The position numbers were made by a program, and so were the translations under genes. The notes below the pieces were generated by a model. It searched no databases. It saw only the letters and a list, made by a program, of their open reading frames with translations, and was not told the origin of the DNA. Shown here piece by piece: positions 50,001 to 62,759 of a DNA stretch of 64,000 bases. Numbering within the stretch: position 1 is the first letter of the stretch; each line of letters opens with the position of its first letter. The DNA is taken from contig CM055823.1 of NCBI GenBank assembly GCA_029582265.1, forward strand, positions 11,907,716-11,971,715, given 5' to 3'. The DNA comes from Zoroaster sp. YZ-2022 (taxonomy: Eukaryota; Echinodermata; Asteroidea; Forcipulatida; Zoroasteridae).

Positions 50001-50330
50001 GGCCATACATGTACAATGCATCATCCCAGACTGCACTATGAAAGTAGAGTGAAACCCGAGACATACCCTTCAGACCAGGGACCCGAAGTGATTTGCCCAA
50101 TTCCCCAACACTTAGCTGGTTTGACCTCAATTTCCATCAGTATTGCTACAAAGTTCACAGCAGTTAGTGGTTGCATTTTGCATCAAAGTGCACCAGACTT
50201 TTCCACCTGATGCACTGTGCTGCGTCTGGCAGTGTTTTTAAAGAAAAATAAGATAAGGACTTGAAGGACAATGAAATTGGCATTTGAAAAGCGACAACCA
50301 GATAAAATCACAAAACATTAAAAGCCCCTA

Positions 50331-50620
50331 CACTATTGGTAAACTCAAATAACAAAAGTATCACAGTTTTACATATAAAACTTACTTGGTGTAAAGAAGT
50401 TAAGTGGGAAGTTGATAATTATTTCAGGCGTCGTTTTAGTCAAATTAACACTAACCCCCTACACAAATTTCACAGGCTCCCTGCTGAATGCAAAAATATC
50501 TGAATGCATTTTCACTAATTTCACTATATTGTTAATAACACAATAAAATATAACAGCTTTCACAGGATGTTTTTTAGGTTCTTAGGTATAAATGCATTCA
50601 CAGAAATTTTACCAATAGTG
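50331..50620. mobile_element. Mariner-like MITE with TA target duplication
   Basis: Ends CACTATTGGTAAA and TTTACCAATAGTG are inverted and flanked by TA at 50329-50330 and 50621-50622. No ORF. Confidence 0.7.
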
Positions 50621-50624
50621 TATA

Positions 50625-52120
50625 CTGGCTTAAAAACATTAACAAAAATTTCAGACATTTCAGACAAAGGCAAGAAACGGTTTGGAATTTAACCAAAAAA
50701 CACACATATTAAAAAATCAATTTTAAGATGTTCCTCATAAAATACATAATACAAAAAGTCAAAAAACCCACCATGAATTGCACATGAGAGAAAAATATAA
50801 GATGCACTTTTTTATACAAAACAACAATAATTTTTTTTAAAGAAATTTAATTAAAGACCCACTTTTGTATACAAAATACATAGACTGCCTAGTCAGCACC
50901 CAAACAGAAGAAAATAATGCATTCATACAATATACACTGTATATATACGGCAAAATACATGTGGCTTAATACATGTGTGCATGTACAACCTGTAGCAAAA
51001 CAGCAAACCATTTAAACACAGTCTTACTCTTTAGATGCATTTAATATTGTCAATGACAATGTCAGGGAAACCATTCCAATCTTGAATGGCATTATAATCA
51101 AATGTGGTGGAATCTCCCCACATTGGCAGATCAAATGTTTTGTTAATTTTTTTATGTTAATATTGTACAATCACTTGTATTAACTCTACATGATGTTAGA
51201 AATGATAATACGCCTACTGCAAAAGTATGACTGTGTTCTTAGGGAAGGAAATGACACTTGACGGACAATTTGTACCCCAACAGAACCTTTAAAATGGCAA
51301 AACCTTTTCAGAAAATTTCTATCACGTTCAGAAAAATTACAAAATTATGGCATATTACATGTACTTGTTGCACGAACTAATCTAGTTCACGCTTGTTACA
51401 AAAATACAAATCATAGTGAAATTGTATGATTTACTGAAAAGTTAGTGCTTGTGAAAGTGGAAAAAGTTGTTTAGCCACTGATTTTACTAGATACATGTAC
51501 ATGACCTCAATTTTTTTTTCATGAACATCTGTGATTTTATTGTTCTATGCTGTCAACGAGCTGTTGTCTGTGGAAACCAAAACATACATGTATGAATTTT
51601 TTAAACAAATACTGATCCTCAAAATGGACATATTCTTTATAGAAGAAACGAACGAAGACTACTTAATTCGTTGGTGTTTACTTCGTCAGTAGTGGAAAAT
51701 TATTGAGAAAATGAAACATTAATATCATGGTTATGAAAAGAAATCTATTATTTGGCAAAATGTTAGCAGTATTTTTACATATATTTCAAAGTTTTCAAGT
51801 ACTTTTTGCAAAAGTTTTAACCACCTTCCATTTTATTGGTCTTTCAAGAATATTGATTAAAAGTTTTGAGAGCTTCTCCAAATTATACCAAATTATTATG
51901 TTATTTTAAAAATGTAAAAAAATATTTTTACTTTCAAGATTAAAAACAATTTAACAAGATGAATCATGATTCAACTGTTTTTCTTCTAGGGTACATTTTC
52001 TGTGCCCCCATAAACTTTTCCAGTTTGGGGTGAGTCATTATACCAACATCAATTTTTTGATGACCACAATTCTGTGCATCTCAAAAAATGGCGCTCAAGT
52101 CGTCCACGCGTATGATCACG
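50625..52120. other. No supported feature
   Basis: AT-rich sequence; the open frame at 51727-51909 is Phe/Ile/Leu-rich and looks random. Confidence 0.4.
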
Positions 52121-52125
52121 CGGAA

Positions 52126-53276
52126 AGAATGTCGTATACGACCTCCACTTTTTAAAGGTTTTTTGGAATTTTTTTGCAACCACTAACCAGTTAAAAATTA
52201 TTCAGTCGATTTTTGGGGGTACAGAAAGCGAAAACTATCTTTAAAATCCACTTTTATAATGGTTTTCGGACTTTACTTCCCTTCTAAAAAAATCCTCCCC
52301 TTCAGAAAATAGAAGGATCCTATTATAGTTGCCACTGCACATGTACAATTACCGTGTTGGCAGTGCTTCCACTTTCAAGGAAATTTCCTTATTTTAAGGA
52401 AATTTTGAAATGTTTTGACGCTCTAAGGAAATTTCTGAGGAAATAAAGAAATCTAAGGAAATCTAAGGAAATGCCGGAAATTCTAAGGAAATTCTAAGGA
52501 ATGTTCGTAAATATTCGATATTTTTTTACGAAATAATGTTGCATAAAAATTAACACTTATTATACCCTCGGTCAGTTTGCGCGCTGTATAGCATTGATGC
52601 AGATTTGACCAGGCACGGCACAAACAGCCTAGTTGCCGGCCGCATGTTAGGCACAGCCATGGGCTAGTCTACGCATGACGTCAGATTTTCATGCTACCTA
52701 GGCTGGCCTACGCACATGTATGTACATGTATGTCTGGTAAGTGACCACCGCGGGCTCGCATTTAAAGAATTAACGTTACACTAGGCTGCAGGGCACCAAC
52801 TGATGGGGAAGGCGTGCAAAAATGCTTATTTTCCCATGAATTGACTTTCCATTTTGAAAGGTTTTGCGCTTTTTTTCAACAGCATGCACTTCTTATGACC
52901 TACTGCAACTTTCACATATGCAAACTGTGTATGCATACAGGGGCTAATACACTTTTGATGATTTAAGTAAAACTAAGGAACATCGGGAAAAAAAATCTAA
53001 GGAAATCTAAGGACATGTTTCTGTAAATCTAAGGAAATGTAGATTTGAAAAATGGAAGCACTGCGTGTTGGTCACTAACAGGGTGTAGACAAGATCAAAC
53101 TGACATGACTGAGGAAGTCATCGTATACCAAAAATGCCTGATTTTTCATGAAATAAATATCCTGGAATAATTTGAAGTATATGTCCGTCATCCATATGTT
53201 GTCCACCTTACTGGGTAGGTAAGATTACATTATTGGTTATATTGAATGAGAAAAAGTGGCGGTCGGATACGACATT
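52126..53276. repeat. Inverted pair gaatgtcgtatacgacc around the hAT MITE
   Basis: gaatgtcgtatacgacctcc, acttttt at 52126-52153 and its reverse complement (three mismatches) at 53249-53276 surround the hAT insertion. Possibly the ends of an older element. Confidence 0.45.
52361..53063. mobile_element. hAT-like MITE with perfect 8-bp duplication, ctaaggaaat repeats
   Basis: The ends CAGTGCTTCCACTTTCAA and the inverse of TTGAAAAATGGAAGCACTG are flanked by CGTGTTGG on both sides (52353-52360, 53064-53071). Subterminal ctaaggaaat motifs recur at both ends. No transposase. Confidence 0.85.
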
Positions 53277-53594
53277 CTACCTTACGCATTAAAATTCAGC
53301 ATTTTACAAGAGAATCCTTCACTGAAACAAACTGAAACACCAAACTTCTAATTTCATTTGTAAGTTACCGTCCAGTTGATTATATAACCTTAGGTGCGTC
53401 ATTTAGAGTAAATTGAGGATACCTAATTAGCTTTTCAATGATATAAATTTTGTTTAGGTGCTGTAATAAAAAATGTTTTAAAAACCTCAAAAGTGCTGTT
53501 CTCGCTACTTTGAACTCATTTTGCAGTTATACATACAGTTTCCATATCAGATATGTTGCTTTATTAACTGGTATGACCATGACCCAACCAGTAA

Positions 53595-54180
53595 GGCCAA
53601 GAGAATGAAAGTCATAGATTTGCGTCCGGGAAATTTCGAAAACACATGAGGCTTTTTTTCATTATTCATTATTCATTATTTCCATTGATCATTAATAACA
53701 GGGCAATCACAAGATGTTTCTTCTAATTTGACGTGTCGCCGTACGTATGGTTGCCTGTGTGAAATCGTGCATCATTATCCGTGCGGGCCGCACACACAGG
53801 CGTAAGATACAAAGGCTCAACAGCGAACGTGTTGTGCATGTGAAGGCGGTACAGTTGCAGGTGCGGATCGGACGAAGTTTACCATGCAGTTTTAGCGCGA
53901 TGCGACCTTTTTTGTGAACGACGTACGCGGGACTAAGACTGTAAGACTAAGAGAACATGTGCTTATGATTAAAGCACACATACTGGTGGAAATTTGGTAA
54001 AAACTTCGTTTTACTGACATGACTGATGTGGATGATTTGGAACTAAATTTGTTTGGTGGAAATACCTTTTTTGTGCAAATAATGATTTTTTTTTGGCAAA
54101 TAATGAAAAATTTAGGCGGTAGCTAGCTTTCGGGACATGCGGGCGGTGGACGCAAATCTATAACTTTCATTCTCATGGCC
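53595..54180. mobile_element. Harbinger-type MITE with TAA duplication and about 34-bp inverted ends
   Basis: The left end GGCCAAGAGAATGAAAGTCA, then TAGATTTGCGTCC, matches the reverse complement of the right end with two mismatches. TAA flanks both sides (53592-53594, 54181-54183). The interior is CpG-rich in parts. Confidence 0.8.
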
Positions 54181-54184
54181 TAAT

Positions 54185-55985
54185 ACTAATAATACAACAT
54201 GTATGTTCCATGCAAAATCAAAGGTAGGCCTACATCATGTAACTTATGTAAGTGCGTCATTTTACGGAAAAAATCATGTTTATATTATAGTCATCCTGCA
54301 CGCAGTGCCAAATTAATTAAAAGTTTTACTCTCTTGTCTTTCTCATTATTCTCACCTATAGTTACTTATGTTGTCCATGATCGATGATAATGATCCATCA
54401 TCTGTATGTGGACTGATTCAAGATGAAGTAACTGCAGTTTCCCTTTTAAGTTTTAATATTAAACAGGGTGAAAGTTTCGCACCTTCCTTGCATGCTTTAT
54501 TGGTCTAGTTCCCATTATCTCTATAAGATGACTCTGAAAATTCGGTGCAAGGTAAGGTACCAGTCTATGGCCAAGCCAGCTCCAAAAACTTTATACATCG
54601 CAACTTTCAATCAACATGTATAGACCATTTCCTGTTATCAATTTATTTATTTAAGATTCCTTTATATAAAAAGATCACTTAAATTGCTTGATATTTTATT
54701 TGGCTTTATTTTTTGATTAAAATGTTTGCATACTTGTAATGCCTAGGGCCTATCAATTTTATTTATTTGTATGATTTCGTTAAAAAAAGGTTTCCAAACG
54801 GGAAACGGGGTAATATTATTGCACTTTTTTCTTCGGGATCCGAATTTTATCAGATACTGTGCACAGGCATTGGGATGTGGAGGAGCACGTGTGACGTGCC
54901 CCCACCCCACCTCGATCTCCCATATGGATATAATATTACTGTCCAACATAATTATGTAATTTATCCGCTCTACTGTTGTCTTGCTTGCTTGTTTGAATTT
55001 GACTGCACCTTAAGCAGCAAAACAGCCATCCAATTAAAAAATAAAATCAGTTATCCACACACTAACATCATAAATGGCGCCAGAACAAATCAACCACCGG
55101 ATTTGTATTCACGCAAATACGTGCACTAGTTCACTATACACAATTGGGGCAAACTACCCTTCTCATCCCCAGTTGCCGAATTACAGAGTCTGGAGGTTGC
55201 GCCCTTAGTACTATCCGCAAATCACACACACACATCATACCAACTAAATTCAGTGAATCCCCATGTTAGTCAGATAATGGATTCTCTGTGAAATCATTCC
55301 CATTAGTCGGACGGCTTCTATAAAAAGTGTCATTAAGTATTGTGCACAGTTTCCATACGCTGCCTATGGAAGCAGTGCTGAATGAAGCACTGAGGCGATA
55401 ACACACATTGTCCAATCAGACTACACTGAAAAACCAATACCAGGATATCATGAATATGTATAAGTGGTACTGTGGAAGCTTGTAGACCCCCGTTGTGAAG
55501 ACAATTAACACTCTGCTGGCTAAGGAAAGGTGATAATTGGCTCTCCACCAGTGTAGTGAAGAACTAGAACAGTCAGTGGCATAGAATAGTTCGTATTTTT
55601 ATGTGGGGCAGAGACAAGCAATAATTATATCCGACTAAAAAAAGTTCAAACCAAAATAAAAGATTTGCACTTATTGCCGTTAATGATGCAGTGTTATTTG
55701 TTAGGCATGATTTTTATGGTTTATATTCATTTTCAAATTCTCAAAGGAGTGGTTAAGTTTCTCTTAAATGAAGGAACAACATTGGCATTTGATAGCCTAC
55801 ATGATCCGAATAGTTGATCTATACCCGGGTAGTGCAGCTGATATAATTTTACATTAAGCCTATTTGGATAGTCCTGGCATGACATCTGAAGTCACTGTTT
55901 CAGAATAGCTTTTAATTAAACCGCCTTGTCCACATGAGTCCAAATGCCACTTCTTGGCAAGCTGACTTTGAACAAAACTGTCAAC
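54185..55985. other. No supported gene
   Basis: Short ORFs on both strands around 54743-55129 overlap each other and show no domain. The 55130-55330 part is somewhat more GC-rich. Confidence 0.35.
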
Positions 55986-55990
55986 ACCTA

Positions 55991-56758
55991 GGCCCCAAAA
56001 ATGTCTCTGGTGCGCGTGTCGCCTCAGACCCGCACGTCGGCATTGTTAATTTTCTTTTTTGTGTGCTATGAAACGATGTCCAATTGCAGCCAAATTTGTT
56101 GGATCGTTTGGAATTCTGCCGTGTTGTGCTTTAAACGACTTTTTCACATAGAGGTATGAACGTTTGTCCGATTTGTCACCATATATACTTTGTATATGGG
56201 AAATTTGGTCCCCATATAATGTATCACGTATTTCCCTGTTGGCAAACAAAAAACAACCCCCCCAAAAAAAAAACCACACAAACAAACAAACAAACAAAAC
56301 AAAACAAAACAAAAACAACAAAAAATGGCCGAAAAATCGCGTTACCGCACCGATTTTCAAGCCGACCGATGACCAGAAATCGGAGACTTTTTTGGCCCAA
56401 TGGATTGATTCACTCAGCCAACTGCGTATATATATGCCTAGGTGAATGGAAAATAACAATATAACATATCAGATTCGTGATTTTTTACAAAGAGAAATCA
56501 AAATCAACCTTACTAACTAATCAGAGGGTTCAGAGAGACTTAAGAGAACAAATGTCCTCCTTTGTTTATCATTATACATGTATAAAACGTTATCCTATAT
56601 TTAAAGCACAGCACAGCACAGCAGAATTCCAATCGATCCAGCAATTTGGCTGCAACTGGACATCGTTTCGTAGCAAAAAATAAATAAATAAAATAAAAAA
56701 TGCCGACGCGCGGGTCTGGGGCAACGCGCGAGACCAGAAACAGAGACTTTTTTTGGCC
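55991..56758. mobile_element. Long-inverted-repeat element with GGCC termini
   Basis: Left part (to about 56155) and right part (from about 56588) are inverted: gtctctgg, cagacccgcacgtcggcatt, gaaacgatgtccaattgcag and ttggaattctgccgtgttgt have counterparts on the other strand. Ends are GGCCCCAAAAATGTCTCTG and the inverse of GGCCAAAAAAAGTCTCTG. A third related end lies inside at about 56375-56394, so a nested or rearranged copy is likely. Confidence 0.65.
56270..56325 (+). repeat. (CAAA)n/(CAAAA)n simple repeat
   Basis: acaaacaaacaaacaaacaa followed by aacaaaac units. Confidence 0.9.
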
Positions 56759-56861
56759 TAAAAAGCTACAACATGTCCTTTTCGAAAAAAAATACAACTT
56801 CAAGTAAAGACTATTTGCGGCCGCACGGTGCATGTAGATATTCTTTTTTTGAACAGCACTG

Positions 56862-57160
56862 GTTGGTATAATGATAAGTAATAATGGTGGATTTTTATAT
56901 AGGCTAACGCCAACTCCATCACAATGTGATGCTCAAAGCGCTTTATACATTATTATCCCTGTCATTAGGCTACATTTAAAATCATTCTCAACTTCCTGAG
57001 AAGTATACAGCCCCGGCAGCCTGTTTGGCACTCAACAACTAATCAAACACAATTACTATCTCTGCCCTCACAGGTCCGCAGGCTAGGATTCTAAACCAAA
57101 TTCTGACGACTCAGCCACCAGAAGTCCGGTGCGCTAGACCGCTTGGCCACTACACTCCAG
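56862..57160 (-). mobile_element. tRNA-Leu-derived SINE, diverged, minus strand
   Basis: It has the same order as the other copies in reverse: gcgctttatacattattat, cctgagaagtatacagcccc, ctgccctcacaggt, a mutated B box, and agaccgcttggccac as the A box. More diverged, so older. Confidence 0.8.
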
Positions 57161-57189
57161 TTGGCAACAACTGATCGACAATCCATTTG

Positions 57190-57236
57190 GTTATATTCGA
57201 CGTTTTGATCAGTATGCTCTAATCGTCTTCAGGAGA
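57190..57236 (-). repeat. Short cgaaacgtcg-family fragment
   Basis: Reads attcgacgttttgatcagta, tgctctaatcgtcttcagga, the hairpin part of the same family, next to a SINE. Confidence 0.6.
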
Positions 57237-57435
57237 ATTACAATTTCACAAAATTTAAAGGTCCTGTGAAATAGGTGTTTTTTTTTCATTGTATACAATA
57301 AAGTATGCCTACTGGAACATATATTTGTCATTTGTAAATTTTTCCCCTCACGTTTATACCATAAAATATTAATTTTTAAATTTAGGGGGTGCGCTTTGAC
57401 ACGCCCATACCCCCTCATTAACATAAAATTCGTGA

Positions 57436-57882
<447 letters not shown>

Positions 57883-58602
57883 GTAAATTTACTACAGGAC
57901 TTCTTTTTTTTTGGGGGGGGGGGGATCTGTCTAAAACATTTGACACTTTGGATCATATATACCATTCTCTTGAATAAACTTAATCTTTATGGAATTCGAG
58001 GTACTCCAGTAACTCCACTAAGCTTATTTAAAAGTTATCTAAGCGACAGAAAACAATATGTCCGCTTCAACGATATCAACTCCTCCTTTTGTACTTTTGT
58101 ACAACTCCTCCTTTTTTACAACTCCTCCTTTTGTAGTATAAAATGTGTTCCACAAGGCTCAATCCTAGGACCTCTCCTATGTCAATGATATGAGCAATTT
58201 AGAAATTAATGATGTTGAAATTTCATTATTTGCAGATGACACTAGTGTATTTGTTAGTAGTTCTGTTTTTGAGATAACGATCTCAACTACAAATATTGCT
58301 CTCAGAAGATTATCAGAATGGTTTGCTTCAAATAGACTTTCATTGAACATTATTAAAACAAACTTTATTCTATTTTGTCCCAAATAAAGGGAATATGATA
58401 ATTCCAAGCTCAAGATATTTATTGACGATTTTCAGATTAAACAGGTCAAATTCCTTGGAGTTCAGACTGATCAAAATCTCACCTGGAACAAATATATTGA
58501 TTCTGTTGCTCTAAAAAATGATCAAAATCTTGGTAGGCCTATTATTCGTTGTATTCCTCATAGTTATCTGCTTACATTGTACAATACTCTTATTCTGCCT
58601 TA

Positions 58603-60210
58603 GGCCGAACAAAAAAATAATTGTGTTTCCGGTTACCCGACCAACCTAGAAAATCACGCAGAACCTATATCTTTTTATTCGAAAAAGTAATAAAAAATAA
58701 AAACTTATGGAGCCTAATTTTTGTGTACATCGTCCTGTATTTTTTTTTTATTCCAACAAAGCCAATTAAAGAATGTGCAATTAAGAAAGAAACCGCAAGA
58801 CTGAGTTAATTTATTTTGTCATTGGACTTGCCTCAAAACTGCCTAAGAAAGAATGATCAAAGCACGAGGCCTATGTTCACATTTTGTGAGTGACATGATC
58901 CAAATCGCGTAACAAATATTTCTATTGGTTGTATGACACAAGGTATGCTTCTCGTTCGACCAATAAAAAGACGTTTTACGCGCTATAGGCATTGCACACA
59001 GCGCGTAACGAATATTTCTATTGGTTATATGATGACGTATTGTTCTCGTTTGACCAATAGAAAAATTTGTTACGTGCTATGCATAGGGCATTGCACAACG
59101 TGCTTACTGCAGTGACCTCGTACATAGTCTGCCTTCCATCCAATGACTGGATCAAAATAGCGCGGTGTTTCAGTGGTGACAATCAGTATTTTACATGCAA
59201 GGCAGGGCCGGATTTTCGGCCTCCACAACAGGGGCCTCCACAAAAAAAATTGTAAGGAAAAATGTAGGCTGTAGGCTGGTCTGTAAATATGTACTGTACT
59301 ATATTCTTGTTATGATTGATCATGATTGACCTGTTTGCTTGCTTATTCAGATTATTTCTACTTCTACTAAAATTTACTTTCTTTGGATGACTGTATAACT
59401 ATGTCTTGTGACTCTTGTCACCTTTTAGTTTTAGTATTCTAAGGTAGGGTGGGCCTCCACTACTGAAGGCTGCCCAGGGGCCTCCACATGTCTAAATCCA
59501 GCCCTGATGCAAGGACAAATCTAAATTACAGGTACACGTACATCACCTGACCAAAACATTGAAAGAAAAGTAGGATGCATGGTATATACAAACATTTATT
59601 TATTTATTTATATTTATAGTTACTTTTTACAGGTTTTTAGGTACAGAAGAAAAAAGTATATTCTGAAGTGCAATTTAATTTATCTCGTTTTTTCCTGGCT
59701 GTATTAGACACAACTGAAAATATGCAAATACAGCCTTTAAAAAGAAAGAAAACAACATGAAACATGGAATACATGTATATTTTATTTTCTTTATTTCTCC
59801 ATATTTATAAAAGACAAAGTAATGAAACACAACAGTAACATATTGCAGGTTTTTGTAGTCATACTGAGTGTAAATGTCATGTTTGTTTTGCTTGACATGC
59901 GGTAAACAATAAATGGGCCTTTGAAAAAAAGTGGCCATGGTCTTGTGTATTTGTACTCAAAACCATCTGCTTTCTAAATTCAGATATTCTTAAACCACTC
60001 AACCAGTGAATATACAGTGCTGATAGGTTGTATTAACATATACAGTATTAAATCTGACATTGTCATTTATTACCTGTTACAAATGAATACGCAAAAAAAA
60101 CAATTTGACCGTCATCCCACCCTAATATTTTTGGCTAATAAAAAGATTTTACCCACCTACCCACCCCAATTTTTTTTCAGTGTAATAGGAAACACAGCTA
60201 TTTTTGGGCC
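58603..60210. mobile_element. PIF/Harbinger-like element inserted in the LINE
   Basis: The left end GGCCGAACAAAAAAATA and the right end (reverse complement GGCCCAAAAATAGC) form imperfect terminal inverted repeats, both followed by TGTGTTTCC. The flanks carry the 3-bp duplication TTA (58600-58602 and 60211-60213), and removing the insert restores the LINE reading frame across ILP-YSSY. A TWA target duplication is characteristic of PIF/Harbinger. It holds a roughly 100-bp tandem duplication (58900-59105) and a hAT-like MITE. No transposase was seen. Confidence 0.7.
59203..59506. mobile_element. hAT-like MITE with perfect 8-bp target duplication
   Basis: The ends CAGGGCCGGATTT and AAATCCAGCCCTG are inverted repeats, and ATGCAAGG is duplicated on both sides (59195-59202, 59507-59514). 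The 8-bp duplication and CAGGGC terminus are classic for hAT elements. GGGGCCTCCACA recurs near both ends. Non-coding, nested in the Harbinger-like insert. Confidence 0.85.
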
Positions 60211-60939
60211 TTATAGTTCCTACATTGCATGGAATAATACTTACTCGACAACGCTTATAATAATCAAATTCTGCGTATCCAAAAACGTGCACTCAGATGC
60301 AATGCTGGGCTCAATATCAAGTACACTGATTCTTAGGAAATATACCAGTAATGTTCTTGATGTTTCTCAATTAAATTACATGCAAATTGCCATATTTATG
60401 TATACTTACAATAATAATAATCTCTCAGCCTTTTTCAATAACTTCTTTACGACTTATCACAGACATAATTATAATATTCGTTGCCCAAATAAATGTAAAA
60501 CTACAACTCTTCAGCATAGTCTTCACTATAATTAAAGGTTGTAAACTTTGGAATGGGCTGCCACGTTATATTTCTGAAGCTGAGTCACTGGCCACCTTAA
60601 AGTCACTTTACGAATGTTACCTGTTAGAAAATTGATTGGTCTTTCCCCTCAGTAGCCTGCTTTGTTTTCCTTTAATGTTTAACTTGCATTTTGGAACGTC
60701 TTGGAGGGTGTATTTGGTTGTTTTCTTAATTAAATGGGGGGGGGGTATTCAAAGGGAGTGTCCCTGGACTTCTACATCTTCCTCATTATTTCCATGTTTC
60801 AGTATTTAATCTTATGTTATGATTATATTATATTATTTTGTTACTTTTGTTACCTACATAGTCTTTATTGAATTTATTGTTTTACTAAGGAAGTTATGAA
60901 AATAAATTTGAACTTTGAAATTTGAATTTGAAATAAATA

Positions 60940-62250
60940 TAGACGAGCCTAACAGTTTGCTTACTGTAATTGGTCTAATTAAATTTGCATACATATAAGA
61001 TAATTTAGTAGTGACCTATCGACCACAGAACTGAGTGTTAAAGACTTGTAAATGATCTATATAATTATGCAGCATTAATGCGGTGTCCTATGCATTTCTG
61101 TGTTTGGGCATCAATGCATTTAGTGATAATTATGTAATTATCTGTACTCATCAGTAACATGGATCATCAGTCAGTCTCAGTCATTTTGTATTTATTCAAG
61201 TGCACATTTATTTCCATCAGTGCGCTTATAAACAAATTACAGTTTGACATTTGCATGGTTATGGAAGTTTCTCAATAAATTAGTGTAATTTGCGTTTGAG
61301 GTGCAATACTGAGAAAGATCTTATGAAGAGACTTAACGTGAACAACAAACCAAGCATACTATCTTCAGTCAGTAGAGTGAGCAGCGGGCCTTTATTATTC
61401 TCAATTGAGTGAATTTACGAGGCCTATTTGAACATTCACACGTGCCGGCAATAATAGTCACGTTTCCTACAATCCATTAGGCCGTAGTCAAATAATAATT
61501 TCACGGGGGCACGATCATGCAGAGATGTAATAAAATATCATGGACTGTACGTAGGGACTTATACCGGTATTATGAAATCTAATTTTGAGTTTGGTTAAAG
61601 GGAAAGTACAACATTGTTAATTACGTGATTACATTACTGTATTGTCCTCAGAACTTGATGTGAAATATATAAAGGGGTTAGTATGGACAACAATTTTCTA
61701 CCTTAAGTGCTCTCATTATTTTAAGAGGAAATACAACCGACAAAATTAGTGTTTAAGTGTTTTCTGTAAATATTGTGAATGCTTTTTTCACACCTTTCTC
61801 ATGCAGACTCGATCGTAGATGCATATTTGTCAACATTACTAATGTTTTACATTCCCTTTAAAATAATTTTAAAAAACATTGAGCTGAACTGTAAGGCCTA
61901 ATTGAAATAGGCCTATATAAAATAATGAAACACAATACATATAGTTGAATTTCATGATCTGTGTATTCTTGCTCATGTTACACACTTTATAAACAGGTCA
62001 TTATTTATGTTACTGAGGATTTGGAAATAATGAATAGAAACAAACCATAATGAATTGGCAATCAGATCACGTGGTTCTCGGGTGTTTGCATGTAGGCAAT
62101 ACAACCTTCCTTCACAACATAAAGGTCTACAATCATTATTGATATCAAACATGCCTTCAGTTTGTCAAATGACAATTCACTAGCTTGAGCTTGAGAAGCG
62201 TCAGAAAAATCGCAATAATTTTAATAATTTTTTAATTCCCAAATGTACTT
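60940..62250. other. No supported feature
   Basis: AT-rich single-copy-looking sequence between the LINE end and the 46-bp minisatellite. Confidence 0.4.
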
Positions 62251-62256
62251 TCAGGT

Positions 62257-62755
62257 AGGGAAATTATCATTTAGTAGGCTATTCAAAATGCAATAGGGGA
62301 AAACGGTAATTATCATTTAGTAGGCTATTCAAAATGCAATAGGGAAAAGGGAAATTATCATTTAGTAGGCTATTCAAAATGCAATAGGGAAAAAGGGAAA
62401 TTATCATTTAGTAGGCTATTCAAAATGCAATAGGGGAAAAGGGAAATTATCATTTAGTAGGCTATTCAAAATGCAATAGGGAAAAGGGAAATTATCATTT
62501 AGTAGGCTATTCAAAATGCAAGGGAAATTATCATTTAGTAGGCTATTCAAAATGCAATAGGGAAAAAGGGAAATTATCATTTAGTAGGCTATTCAAAATG
62601 CAATAGGGGAAAAGGGAAATTATCATTTAGTAGGCTATTCAAAATGCAATAGGGAAAAAGGGAAATTATCATTTAGTAGGCTATTCAAAATGCAATAGGG
62701 AAAAAGGGAAATTATCATTTAGTAGGCTATTCAAAATGCAATAGGGAAAAAGCCT
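62257..62755. repeat. 46-bp minisatellite, about 11 units
   Basis: The unit gggaaattatcatttagtag, gctattcaaaatgcaatagg, gaaaaa repeats, varying only in the purine spacer length (45-47 bp). Confidence 0.95.
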
Positions 62756-62759
62756 TGAA

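Larger units (their letters stand above)
57926..60935 (+). mobile_element. Non-LTR retrotransposon (LINE), 5'-truncated and interrupted
   Basis: Reverse-transcriptase fragments read in several frames: DLSKTFDTLDH, GIRGTPVTPLSLFKSYLSDR, then CVPQGSILGPLL, and SLFADDTSVFV holding the catalytic FADD. KQVKFLGVQTDQNLTWNKYI and SYLLTLYNTLILP follow, up to the insertion at 58603. After the insertion the ORF resumes at 60214 (AWNNTYSTT, then LDVSQLNYMQIAIFMY) and closes with GCKLWNGLPRYISEAESLAT. The 3' end at about 60890-60935 is a run of ttgaaatttgaa-type repeats typical of Jockey/CR1-like LINEs. Frameshifts make it inactive. The clade is inferred from memory of conserved motifs. Confidence 0.75.
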
